The notes under the pieces are model-generated. The model did no database searches. It saw nothing but the letters and a program-made list of their open reading frames with translations, and had not been told where the DNA came from. From positions 1 to 26,527 of the forward strand of contig JALOOK010000001.1 of the NCBI GenBank assembly GCA_025454445.1: 26,527 bases of DNA, written 5' to 3'. Below are positions 8,019 through 15,611 of this stretch, piece by piece (position 1 is the stretch's first letter; each line of letters starts with the position of its first letter). Source of the DNA: Oscillatoria sp. Prado101. GTDB lineage: Bacteria; Cyanobacteriota; Cyanobacteriia; Cyanobacteriales; Oscillatoriaceae. A program made the translations under genes and the position numbers.

Positions 8019-8090
8019 TATAGCGGTTTTCAGTTGGATGTAGTACATGCCAGAAACCCGGTTTCTTAAAGAAACCGGGTTTCTCAGACT
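8019..8090. repeat. One-ended copy of a MITE-like element containing hairpin A
   Basis: Starts with TATAGCGGTTTTCAGTTGG, continues through GTACATGCC and contains hairpin A (8052-8084). It matches the left 70 bp of the two-ended element at 26179-26274 closely, but the right terminal repeat (TGAAAACCGCTATA) is missing and a different C/G-rich element follows. Confidence 0.7.
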
Positions 8091-8105
8091 CGCCTGCCAA
8101 TTCGG

Positions 8106-8180
8106 AGATCCCCCCAACCCCCCTTAAAAAGGGGGGCTTTAAGTTCTCCCCCCCTTTGTTAGGGGGGTAGGGGGGGATCT
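8106..8180. repeat. C/G-rich long inverted repeat
   Basis: The ends AGATCCCCCC and GGGGGGATCT are inverted; inside lie two further C6-8/G6 pairs (CCCCCCTTAAAAAGGGGGG and CCCCCCCTTTGTTAGGGGGG), so the whole can fold into alternative stems. Confidence 0.75.
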
Positions 8181-8280
8181 GTGCGATTTGGCACGCTTGC
8201 CTGGACAATTTTTTAAAATAAAAAAAAATTTAAACAATCGATCGCCAGATTATAGCCTAGGCATAACCTGCGTTTTAGAT

Positions 8281-8445
8281 AATACGCTCAAGTTCAAATT
8301 AAAACAGATAGCAGCCGGTTAACGCACCCTGTAGCCCGCACTCTTTTGGAGAGTTTCTCTCCTTAGGGAGGCTTGCAGATACAACCAAAGAGTCCAGCCT
8401 CAGGAGGCAGAAGGGCTGCGGTCTTTCAAAAGGAGATAATTAAAT
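8281..8445 (+). promoter_or_regulatory. Structured leader of the small zinc-ribbon gene
   Basis: The stretch before the ATG holds a perfect hairpin GGAGAG-TTT-CTCTCC (8348-8362) that competes with a second pairing CTCC-TTA-GGGAG, followed by CAGCC...GGCTG arms (about 8394-8417) and the ribosome site AAAGGAG at 8428-8434. Mutually exclusive stems before a strong ribosome site look like a regulated leader, but I do not recognise a known riboswitch. Confidence 0.35.
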
Positions 8446-8640
8446 ATGTCAACCCATCAGTGTCCTTGGTGCAATCGCCCCCTCCTGCGGCATCTGCGGC
8501 AAAATCGCCTGTATTGGTTTTGCCAAGGCTGCTGGCAGGAAGTGCCGGTGCTGCTGAGCGAAACACTTCCCATTCCCACCATTCCCAAGGACAATCTGGC
8601 TTCGCAACCGCAGGAGTTGCGAAAGGTGTCTTTAAGATAG
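8446..8640 (+). CDS. Small zinc-ribbon protein
   Basis: A 64-residue protein with the ATG preceded by AAAAGGAGAT 10 bp upstream, one of the best ribosome sites in the window. The two CxxC knuckles (Cys6/Cys9 in CPWC and Cys26/Cys29 in CQGC) are 16 residues apart and should bind one zinc ion. The zinc ribbon covers residues 4-33; the tail is Pro-rich and probably disordered. The family is unnamed to me, and the role could be as a protein- or RNA-binding adaptor. It stands alone between two repeat-filled spacers. Confidence 0.75.
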   Translation: MSTHQCPWCNRPLLRHLRQNRLYWFCQGCWQEVPVLLSETLPIPTIPKDNLASQPQELRKVSLR

Positions 8641-8645
8641 CGGCA

Positions 8646-8720
8646 ATATAGCGGCTCTCAATTGTATGAATTACATCTTAGAACCTCGGTTTATTTAAGA
8701 AACCGGGGTTCTCGGTATCT
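8646..8720. repeat. Diverged one-ended MITE-like copy with hairpin A
   Basis: TATAGCGGCTCTCAATTG...ATTACATC...AGAACCTCGG aligns, with scattered substitutions, to the start of the elements at 8019 and 26179. Its hairpin (8680-8712) has a mismatch in the arms. The right terminal repeat is absent. Confidence 0.55.
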
Positions 8721-8749
8721 AATGCGTATATAAAAAGTATATGCCCCTC

Positions 8750-8773
8750 GTTCCCAGCCTGGCAGCTGGGAAC
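8750..8773. repeat. Hairpin repeat family B
   Basis: GTTCCCAGC...GCTGGGAAC arms followed by GGTCGGCTCTGCCTCC, the usual trailing part of this family. It lies about 95 bp past the end of the converging binding-protein gene. Confidence 0.75.
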
Positions 8774-8868
8774 GCCACTCGGTCGGCTCTGCCTCCTTTC
8801 AAGGGAAAAGCAGCATTATTAGCGTAACAGCTTAGCTTACCCCCCGAAGCAGGGGGGAACAGGGAAGG

Positions 8869-9873
8869 CTAGCCCTTAGCCTTATTCAACAGCCCTTTCG
8901 ACTGGAGAAACTCCCGCACCACATCTTCCACCTTGCGAAATTCCCCCTCAACCTGAGAGTTCATGCGCTGCATTTCTTCCGCACTAATTGCGCCTCCCAG
9001 TTGCTGGAAAGCCTTGCGCAACTGCGGATATTTTTTCAATGTTTCCTGGCGGACGACCGGCACAGCTTCATAAGGGGGGAAATATTGCTTGTCATCCTTT
9101 AAAATCACTAAACCCAGCCGCGCAATCTGCCCGTCGGTGGAGTTTGCAGCCACTAGATCCACTTTTTTATCAACCAGCGCCCGGTACATCAGCCCCAAGT
9201 CCATGATTCGGGGGGGCTTAGCAAACTTCAACCCGTAGGTTTTAGACAGTCCGGGAAACCCATCCTCGCGCTCGATGAATTCGTAGCCGAAACCGGCTTG
9301 CCACTGCGGAGTGTATTGAGCAGCTTGCGAGAGAGTTTGGATATTCAGGCGTTGGGCGTCTGAGCCGCGCACAACCATAGCGAAGGTGTTTTCAAAGCCG
9401 AGTGGCTCAGTCACCTCTAGCCCAAATTGCTTGGCATATTCTTGTTTCACCTTCTGGTAAACTGCTTTGGGGTCACTAATAGGTTTCTGTTTCAGGATAG
9501 CTGTAAAAGAGGTGCCGGTGTACTCAACATAGGCATCTAGCTGACCGGCTGTGAGGGCTGTGTGGCAAATAAATGTGCCTCCCAGGTTGAGACGCCGCTC
9601 AACTTTCAAGCCAGCTGTCGCTTCGATGTGCTGCGCCAGCAGTTCTCCCAAGATGACTTGCTCGGTGAAATTTTTCGAGCCGATAACAATGTCGCCGCCG
9701 CCACCGCCGATTGAGTTGCCGCTGCAGCCGGCAAGCGCAATTGTTAAGGCGAAAGTCAAAATTAAGAATAGCTCTTTTCTGGGGAGGCGGAGCCTCCTCC
9801 ATGTCGCTCCCAGGCTGAGCCTGGGAGTGAGGTGATTGAGCTTGGTAGGGAGGAAGGGAAACCGCACTGTCAT
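8869..9873 (-). CDS. ABC importer substrate-binding lipoprotein, glycine betaine/choline (OpuBC/OsmF) type
   Basis: A 334-residue binding protein. The lipobox LAGC puts the lipid-modified cysteine at residue 50, so the mature protein is tethered outside the inner membrane. The mature part opens with VIGSKNFTEQ and has LTAGQLDAYVEYTGT, both typical of the quaternary-ammonium-compound (OpuAC/OpuBC/OsmF) family. Its ATG overlaps the stop of the permease gene (ATGA). The leader is abnormally long: residues 16-31 are encoded by a copy of hairpin repeat B (9783-9827), and no usable in-frame start lies after that repeat and before the hydrophobic core. The substrate may be glycine betaine, choline, proline betaine or a related solute. 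Confidence 0.9.
   Translation of the reverse strand: MTVRFPFLPTKLNHLTPRLSLGATWRRLRLPRKELFLILTFALTIALAGCSGNSIGGGGGDIVIGSKNFTEQVILGELLAQHIEATAGLKVERRLNLGGTFICHTALTAGQLDAYVEYTGTSFTAILKQKPISDPKAVYQKVKQEYAKQFGLEVTEPLGFENTFAMVVRGSDAQRLNIQTLSQAAQYTPQWQAGFGYEFIEREDGFPGLSKTYGLKFAKPPRIMDLGLMYRALVDKKVDLVAANSTDGQIARLGLVILKDDKQYFPPYEAVPVVRQETLKKYPQLRKAFQQLGGAISAEEMQRMNSQVEGEFRKVEDVVREFLQSKGLLNKAKG
9783..9827. repeat. Hairpin repeat family B inside a coding region
   Basis: CTCCCAGGC-TGA-GCCTGGGAG (9807-9827) and GGAGGC-GGA-GCCTCC (9783-9797) are the two hairpins of family B in their usual order, here within codons 16-31 of the binding-protein gene. Confidence 0.8.
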
Positions 9874-10508
9874 TTTCTTATTGCTGTTAATTGCTGCTCA
9901 ATCCAACCGAGAGCCAAATCCGCCAGCAAGGCAATCAGCGCCGCCGGCACGGCACCGGCAAGAATCAGCTGGTTGTTGACGACAGAAATGCCCCGAAAGA
10001 TAAACACGCCCAAACCGCCGGCACCAATAGCGGGGGCAATGGTGGCGATGCCAATCGCAATGACTGTGGCAATCCGAACGCCTGCCAGGATAACGCCGGT
10101 TGCCAGGGGAATTTCCACCTGAAATAATAGCTGCCAATCGGTCATTCCCATACCGCGACCGGCTTCGCGGATGGCTGGGTCTACCCCGGTAATGCCGGTG
10201 TAGGTATTGCGAATAATCGGCAGCAGGGAATATAATGTCAGGGCGACAATTGCTGGGGTGTTGCCAATTCCGCCCAGCAGCGGTACGGAAATCAGAAAGC
10301 CGAACAGCGCCAAACTGGGAACAGTCTGAACGACGTTGGCAACGCCTAGTACCGGCTTGCTGAGTGCTGGCTTGCGGGTGATTAAAATGCCCAAGGGGAT
10401 GCCGGCGAGAATGGCGATGCCGGTGGAAATTGCCACCAAGATTAAGTGTTCGCCGGTGCGCGTCAGGATTTCTGGGCCATACCGAATCAGGAAAAAATCG
10501 CCGCTCAC
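9870..10508 (-). CDS. ABC importer permease, betaine/choline type
   Basis: A 212-residue inner-membrane permease with five to six hydrophobic segments and the EAA loop EAGRGMGMTDWQLLFQVEIP (residues 115-134) that contacts the ATPase. The sequence (IPLGILITRKP, VANVVQTVPSLALFG) is typical of OpuBB/OpuBD/YehW-like permeases. I place the start at the GTG at 10508, which overlaps the ATPase stop as GTGA and follows GAGGGACGG; an upstream start in the same frame would overlap the ATPase gene by 40 bp. Only one permease gene is present, so the channel is probably a homodimer. Confidence 0.9.
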   Translation of the reverse strand: MSGDFFLIRYGPEILTRTGEHLILVAISTGIAILAGIPLGILITRKPALSKPVLGVANVVQTVPSLALFGFLISVPLLGGIGNTPAIVALTLYSLLPIIRNTYTGITGVDPAIREAGRGMGMTDWQLLFQVEIPLATGVILAGVRIATVIAIGIATIAPAIGAGGLGVFIFRGISVVNNQLILAGAVPAALIALLADLALGWIEQQLTAIRK

Positions 10509-11272
10509 AGTCCGTCCCTCGCTTGTTCGAGTGAGCGCAGGCATTGCAGGAAAGCCTGCGCCTCTGGATGTTGCGAGCGCATAAATTCTGCCGGCGTTTC
10601 CAAGGCAACCATTCGCCCTTCGTGCATCAAGCCTATTCTCGATGCCAGAAGGAAGGCTTCTTGAATGTCGTGGGTGACAAAAATCACCGTTTTACCTAAT
10701 TCCTGTTGCAACCGGCGGAACTCCTTTTGAATCTCCAATCGTGTAATCGGGTCGAGTGCGCCAAACGGTTCATCCATCAGCAGCACCGGCGGATCAGCGG
10801 CGAGTGCTCGTGCGACACCGACGCGCTGGCGCTGACCGCCAGACAGCTGGTGCGGATAGCGTCCGGCGAATTGCTCTGCATCTAAGCCTACCAGATTCAG
10901 GAGATCATAAACGCGGGTTTTAATTTGTTTGGGTTTGCAGCCTGACAAGGCGGGGACTAAGCCCACATTGCGCTCAACGGTAAAGTGGGGGAACAAGCCG
11001 GTTTCTTGGATGACATAACCAATGCGCCGGCGCAGCGCGATCGGGTTCCACTCCGTTGTCGGTTTCCCCCCCACCAGCACTTGACCGGCGGTGGGTGCGT
11101 GCAGCCGGTTGATCAGTTTCATGGTTGTCGTTTTGCCGCTGCCGCTGCGTCCCAGCAGCACCAGCACTTCTCCCAGGCGGACGTTTAAATTCAAATCCGA
11201 CACCAGATTCCGGTTGTGGACGCGATAGCTGGCATCGCGGAATTCGACTGCTATTTCGCTAGTCTCTGGCAT
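10505..11272 (-). CDS. ABC importer ATPase, betaine/choline type, without CBS domains
   Basis: A 255-residue ATPase with Walker A GRSGSGKT (41-48), Q-loop Gln89, signature LSGGQ (143-147), Walker B LLMDEP (164-169) and the H-loop in FVTHD. Closest in style to OpuBA/ProV ATPases but short: there is no C-terminal CBS pair, the ionic-strength sensor of OpuA-type systems, so direct osmotic gating by CBS domains is unlikely. AGAGGA lies 4-9 bp before the ATG. First gene of a three-gene operon (ATPase, permease, binding protein). Confidence 0.93.
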   Translation of the reverse strand: MPETSEIAVEFRDASYRVHNRNLVSDLNLNVRLGEVLVLLGRSGSGKTTTMKLINRLHAPTAGQVLVGGKPTTEWNPIALRRRIGYVIQETGLFPHFTVERNVGLVPALSGCKPKQIKTRVYDLLNLVGLDAEQFAGRYPHQLSGGQRQRVGVARALAADPPVLLMDEPFGALDPITRLEIQKEFRRLQQELGKTVIFVTHDIQEAFLLASRIGLMHEGRMVALETPAEFMRSQHPEAQAFLQCLRSLEQARDGL

Positions 11273-11296
11273 GGGTTCCTCTCAGTGGTTGCCGGT

Positions 11297-11325
11297 ATTA
11301 TATCATGCTCAGATAATTTCGGTAA
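11297..11325 (-). promoter_or_regulatory. Sigma-70-type promoter of the ABC importer operon
   Basis: On the minus strand TTACCG (11320-11325) and TATAAT (11297-11302) are 17 bp apart; the -10 box is preceded by TGA, giving an extended -10 (TGnTATAAT). The leader to the ATG at 11272 would be only about 20 bases. Confidence 0.6.
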
Positions 11326-11735
11326 AAACAGAATATGCCCTCATCCGACATAACGTGACGGGAGACGCGAAGAACATGTAGGATCGTAATCGAAGATCAT
11401 ATTTCATAATTTTAGTGTCTGGATAATATGAAAAGCATTGAAACAACTGCCACAGGAATGCCAGGTTTTTAAATAAACCGCCAAGACGCGCCTGTTCACC
11501 AAGAACAGGAAAGATAGCGGGGCTTTAGCCCAAAGGTTCGTAGTTGGGCTAAAGCCCCACAGGTTTGTAGTAGGGCTTTAACCCAAAGGTTCGTAGTTGG
11601 GCTAAAGCCCAACCGGCTCCCCCGCGCTCGAGCAAATTTTCTTATGTGGCAATTGCCCGCAGTTTTAGCGCAGCGGCTGAGCAGGAGCATCGCGACTGCC
11701 TTAAAATAAACGGTGGATTGCAATTCAAACAACTA
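11326..11735. other. Spacer between the divergent ABC operon and helicase genes
   Basis: No gene is visible. An AT-rich stretch (11390-11450) could hold a helicase promoter but I see no clear boxes. A fragment of the CCGCCAAGACGC repeat at 11477-11489, a CCTGTT-CACCAAG-AACAGG hairpin at about 11491-11509, and a four-copy palindrome array follow. Confidence 0.5.
11518..11615. repeat. Four-copy palindromic array (GGGCTTTAGCCC units)
   Basis: Four GGGCTTTAGCCC/GGGCTAAAGCCC cores joined by AAAGGTTCGTAGTT or variants, the inverse of the array at 1557-1876. One core is decayed (GGGCTTTAACCC). Confidence 0.85.
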
Positions 11736-13319
11736 ATGGCTCGCACACCTACCATCTCATTTGACAGGGGCACTCTCATCCTGCACCCGCCGCCGAGGGG
11801 CAAAGCCTGGGTGGACTTTGCCACTTGGGACGATCGGGTAGAAAAATTCCGCATACCGGCAATCCACTACCGCCCCCTAATAGAAGCCCTGCAAGCCGAG
11901 GGCGTCGCCTTCACCGACGAAGCTAAGGGATTTCAGCCCCTCGAACTCGTCCCCAGCTTGGAAATGCCCCCCTACCGGCACCAGCAAGAAGCCCTGACAG
12001 CTTGGAAACAGGCGGGGCGCAAGGGCGTCGTGGTGCTCCCCACCGCAGCCGGCAAGACTTATCTCGCCCAACTCGCCCTGCAAGCCACCCCCCGCAGCAC
12101 CCTAGTTGTGGTGCCCACTCTCGACTTGATGCACCAGTGGTACGCCCACTTAGTCGCCGCTTTTCCCGATGCCCAGGTGGGGCTGCTGGGGGGCGGTTCG
12201 CGGGACAAAACGCCTATCTTAGTCGCCACCTACGACAGCGCCGCCATCCACGCCGAAGCCCTGGGCAACCGCTACGCCCTGATTGTCTTTGACGAGTGCC
12301 ACCACCTGCCCACCGACTTTAACCGGGTGATTGCAGAATATGCGATCGCGCCCTACCGGCTGGGGCTGAGCGCAACGCCGGAAAGGTCAGACGGCAAACA
12401 TTCGGAACTCAACATCTTAATTGGGCCGGAAGTCTATCGTAAAACCCCTGATGAACTGAAGGGCGGCGCACTTGCAGAACACGAAATTGTGCAAATTAAA
12501 GTCAAGCTGTCGCCAATAGAGCGGGATCGCTACAGCCAGCTGATCAAAGAGCGCAACCAATTCTTGCGGGAATCGCATATCTCCTTGGGCAGCCTTGACG
12601 GGTGGCAGCAGTTTGTCCAAGCCAGCTGCCGGTCGCCGGCGGGACGTCGCGCTATGCTCGCCCACCGGCAAGCCAAGGACATGGCCCTCGGTACGGACGG
12701 CAAGCTGAGGATTCTGGCGGATCTGCGGTTGCAGCACTACCCGGAACGCACTCTTATTTTCACAGCTGACAACGCTACGGTGTACCGCATTTCCCAGGAA
12801 TTCCTCATACCGGCAATTACCCACCAGACGCCGGTGAAAGAGCGCCACGAAGTTCTCAGCCGGTTTCGCACCGGCGAGTACAAAGCGCTGGTGGCGTCTC
12901 ATGTTTTGAATGAGGGGGTGGATGTTCCAGAGGCGCGGGTGGCGATTCTGCTGTCGGGTACGGGATCGGTGCGGGAGTACATTCAGCGTTTGGGGCGGGT
13001 GTTGCGCAAGGGGGCGGATAAAGATAAGTTGGCGATTCTCTATGAGGTGGTGGCGGAGGATACTGCTGAGGAGGGGACTTCCCAGCGCCGGCGGGGTGAG
13101 GGGAAGAAATTGCAACCGCCAAGACGCCAAGTGCGCCAAGAGGAAGAACTGGAGTTGCCGAAACACCGGCAGTTGGAAATTTTGCCCCCTGCGCCAGATG
13201 TAAATCCCCAGTCACCGCCAGCACCGGCTCCGATTTATGGGGTGAATAAGTCGGCGAGCAAGCGTGCTGCTGAGCCAAAGGCTAAATGGGGAGAGGAGGA
13301 AGAAGAGGAGGAAGATTGA
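11736..13319 (+). CDS. XPB/Ssl2-type superfamily 2 DNA helicase
   Basis: A 527-residue helicase from the ATG at 11736; starts further up in the same frame (11646) would add 30 residues from repeat-adjacent sequence, and the conserved protein begins TPTISFDRGTL. Residues 1-75 fit the damage-recognition-like N-domain; helicase motifs are motif I PTAAGKT (102-108), DECH (186-189), SAT (212-214) and motif VI QRLGRVLRKG (417-426). The tail from 450 is a Pro/Arg-rich linker with a repeat-derived stretch (RRQVRQ) and ends in a run of glutamates and an aspartate. XPB unwinds DNA in nucleotide excision repair. The downstream DUF790 nuclease is the known partner in archaea, which supports a joint repair role. 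Confidence 0.92.
   Translation: MARTPTISFDRGTLILHPPPRGKAWVDFATWDDRVEKFRIPAIHYRPLIEALQAEGVAFTDEAKGFQPLELVPSLEMPPYRHQQEALTAWKQAGRKGVVVLPTAAGKTYLAQLALQATPRSTLVVVPTLDLMHQWYAHLVAAFPDAQVGLLGGGSRDKTPILVATYDSAAIHAEALGNRYALIVFDECHHLPTDFNRVIAEYAIAPYRLGLSATPERSDGKHSELNILIGPEVYRKTPDELKGGALAEHEIVQIKVKLSPIERDRYSQLIKERNQFLRESHISLGSLDGWQQFVQASCRSPAGRRAMLAHRQAKDMALGTDGKLRILADLRLQHYPERTLIFTADNATVYRISQEFLIPAITHQTPVKERHEVLSRFRTGEYKALVASHVLNEGVDVPEARVAILLSGTGSVREYIQRLGRVLRKGADKDKLAILYEVVAEDTAEEGTSQRRRGEGKKLQPPRRQVRQEEELELPKHRQLEILPPAPDVNPQSPPAPAPIYGVNKSASKRAAEPKAKWGEEEEEEED
13115..13142 (+). repeat. GCCAAG-type short repeat within the helicase gene
   Basis: AACCGCCAAGACGCCAAG followed by TGCGCCAAGAGG is a direct repeat of CGCCAAG, of a kind seen between genes (compare 11477). 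Here it codes for QPPRRQVRQ in the linker after the helicase core. Confidence 0.6.
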
Positions 13320-13708
13320 AGACTCTTGTAGGACAGGCGTTCCCCTCGTCTCCTCGTTACCAGGCTCTGCCTGGTAACGCTGCTTTGGAGGCTCTGACTT
13401 GAAAATGTTTGTAGTTGGGCTGCACGCCCTACCGTCGGGTTATGGCCCACAGATTTTCATGGCTGGCGGTGTACGCAGTTCCGAAGCGACTGCCTTGAAA
13501 AGGTTCGTAGTTGGGCTGCACGCCCTACCGTCGGGTTCTGGCCCACACATTTTCATTGGTGGCGGTGTGCGCAGTTCATCGTGACTGCCTCCTTAAATAG
13601 CAACTTGGGTTAAATAGGGAAATAAAAATCCAGCCAGATATCTTCTTCTCTTACCTCTGCGTCTCTGCGCCCTCTGCGGTTAATAAAAGAAAACTATTAT
13701 CCCTAAAT
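13320..13708. other. Repeat-filled spacer between helicase and nuclease genes
   Basis: No gene. In order: hairpin B (13356-13378, GTTACCAGGC arms), a 96-bp tandem duplication (13399-13590), a MITE-like terminus TTAAATAGCAACTTGGG (13593-13617), and a CTCTGCGTCTCTGCGCC repeat (about 13655-13675) of a type common in cyanobacterial spacers. No clear promoter or ribosome site precedes 13709. Confidence 0.75.
13399..13590. repeat. Tandem duplication, 96-bp period
   Basis: CTTGAAAATGTTTGTAGTTGG at the first copy and CTTGAAAAGGTTCGTAGTTGG at the second begin units that stay about 85-90% alike (GCTGCACGCCCTACCGTCGG, TGGCCCACA, TTTTCAT, GGCGGTG, GCAGTTC). A third, short relative (GAAAATGTTTGTAG) lies near 16702. 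Confidence 0.85.
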
Positions 13709-14926
13709 ATGCTACCATCTGACCTGTTAATGCACCGGCAAAATGGGGAGACAGTCATCCCGAAACGCCTGAATCTTGATGCCAAGACTATCGCCCTTTC
13801 CAGCGACATAATCACCTGTTTCCAAGAAGCGAAAGGCTGCCCCCAAGGGGAACTCGACCGGCAGCTTTTGGAATTGGAGGGCGACAGCACTGACTACCGG
13901 ATTAAGCGGGGGCTGGCGCACTTGCTGAAAAGTGACGCTTTCAGTCAGTTTGAGGTGATCAGTCCCATAGACCCGCAGGAATTGCGGCAGCGGGTTTTCG
14001 CTAGATCGGCTGAGTCTGTTCCCAGTCCGCTATCGGCACAAGGCACTCTGGAAAAGCTGGCTGTTGAGCTGAGTCAGGAGTTAAATCGGGAAGTGCTGCC
14101 GGTGCAGATAAAAGCCGGTTTGTATGCGGATTTGGCAGAAAATAAAATTCTGACGCAATTTGAGGCACCGGCACCAGAAGATTTGCTGCACCGGTACAAT
14201 TTGGCGCAGGTGCAGGGCGTATTCTACCGCGCCAGTCAGATCACCATTAACGCCCACCGCAATGTTCCCGGTCAGTACAAGCTGTTATTCCGCTATCTGA
14301 AACTGTTTCAACTCATGGCCTATATTGAGGGCGACGCAGATCGCGGGTTTACGATTACGGTGGATGGCCCTACGAGTTTATTTAAGCCTAGCACCCGCTA
14401 CGGTCTGGCTTTAGCCAAGATGCTGCCGGCTTTGCTGCACGTCACCAAATGGAGTTTGAAGGCGACTCTGTACAGCCGCGATTTCTACACCGGCACTTGG
14501 AAAACTGGCCAGTTCAGCTTGGATTCGGATTGCGGTTTGGTCAGCCACTACCCTGCGGGCAAGCCTTATGACAGTATGGTAGAGGCATCCTTTGCTGACA
14601 AGTGGGACAGCTTGAAAACCGAGTGGGTGCTGGAACGAGAGGTTGACCTCATCCCTATCCCAGGAAGCGTGATGATTCCGGACTTTCGCCTTGTGCATCC
14701 CGATGGCCGGTCTTTTTTGCTGGAAATTGTCGGCTATTGGCGTCCCGAGTATTTGCAGAAGAAGTTCGCCCAAGTGCGCCAGTCTGAGTGCAATAATTTG
14801 ATTTTGGCTGTTTCAGAGCGGTTGAATTTGGAGAAGGCGGGGGTTAATGTCAGGGATCTGCCGGCTTTGGTTGTGTGGTTCAAAGATAAATTGTTGCCGA
14901 AAGCGGTGTTAGATGTGATAGATTAA
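13709..14926 (+). CDS. DUF790 nuclease, Bax1-like partner of XPB
   Basis: A 405-residue protein of the DUF790 family, whose archaeal members (Bax1) bind XPB and cut DNA with it. The N-terminus MLPSDLLMHRQNG is typical. A restriction-nuclease-like motif lies near the C-terminus: PDF (Asp325), then LLEIVGYW (Glu339, Val341) and a downstream lysine pair (351-352), a D-E-x-V pattern in place of the classic D-ExK. It follows the XPB-type helicase on the same strand after 389 bp. The ATG at 13709 agrees with the family start; no good ribosome site precedes it. Proposed role: the nuclease arm of an XPB-Bax1 excision-repair machine. Confidence 0.88.
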   Translation: MLPSDLLMHRQNGETVIPKRLNLDAKTIALSSDIITCFQEAKGCPQGELDRQLLELEGDSTDYRIKRGLAHLLKSDAFSQFEVISPIDPQELRQRVFARSAESVPSPLSAQGTLEKLAVELSQELNREVLPVQIKAGLYADLAENKILTQFEAPAPEDLLHRYNLAQVQGVFYRASQITINAHRNVPGQYKLLFRYLKLFQLMAYIEGDADRGFTITVDGPTSLFKPSTRYGLALAKMLPALLHVTKWSLKATLYSRDFYTGTWKTGQFSLDSDCGLVSHYPAGKPYDSMVEASFADKWDSLKTEWVLEREVDLIPIPGSVMIPDFRLVHPDGRSFLLEIVGYWRPEYLQKKFAQVRQSECNNLILAVSERLNLEKAGVNVRDLPALVVWFKDKLLPKAVLDVID

Positions 14927-15611
14927 ATGCAGCGGGTCATGCCGGCACGCCCCGCAAGCGAGCGGCACTTTTGGCGGCGGCGACTGCCCTCTGCAAGCCC
15001 GATATGTCTGCGGCGAGGGGGAAGAGTGGCAGTTCTGTAGGGAGCATCCCATTTTTGTAATCCCCCTCACCGCCCGCACTTTGGGGAGAGGGGAGAATTC
15101 TTGATTCTTTCGCCCCTCTCCCTTCATGGGAGAGGGGGGTGAGGGGGGTGAGGGTGACAGTCTTTGCTTGCTTCGGGATGCTCCCGTTCTGCCAGACAGG
15201 GGAGGGGTGCCGGTTGCCGCGAGTCGCCGGTGGAACCCCCGCAGATCCCCAGCGGGGGACTCCCATCTCCCCTCTCCCCCTTGCCTCCCGAATGTGCTAT
15301 TTTAATATTTATCAGGGCAGACATCAGGTCTGTAACAGGCGTTGCGCCAGGATTGTGCAAAACTTTTTGCAGGAATCCGGTCAGCCACACCCCCAACCTC
15401 CTCCCCGTGCGCGGAGAAAGGGCTGGGGTGTGGGGTTAATCCCACTAATCTGCAGCGCCTGGTAACAGCGCTGGAAAACCTCGCACAGCAATGATTGCCT
15501 GGTTATTGCAGTCTGAAAGCAATGGGTAATTTATGACTGACTCCTGTTGCCAACCAAGGGGCTGGATATTTCGGTAGCAGTGGTTAAAAGCTGGGAATTT
15601 TGGAGAGTGTA
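14927..15611. other. Long spacer with palindromic repeats
   Basis: No credible gene in 685 bp. Visible structures are a long G/C-rich imperfect hairpin around GAATTC (15084-15121), CTCTCCC-TTCAT-GGGAGAG (15116-15134), CCCCCGC...GCGGGGG (15236-15258) and a CCCCAACCTCCTCCCC...GGGCTGGGG stem (about 15391-15429). One may terminate the nuclease gene. The last 150 bp are more AT-balanced and probably hold the patatin promoter. Confidence 0.6.

Noticed and set aside
9898..10608. A 236-codon minus-strand frame overlapping the permease gene
   Set aside because: It lies in another frame over the permease and ATPase genes, is rich in Arg, His and Cys, and has no family features; the permease frame is clearly the coding one.
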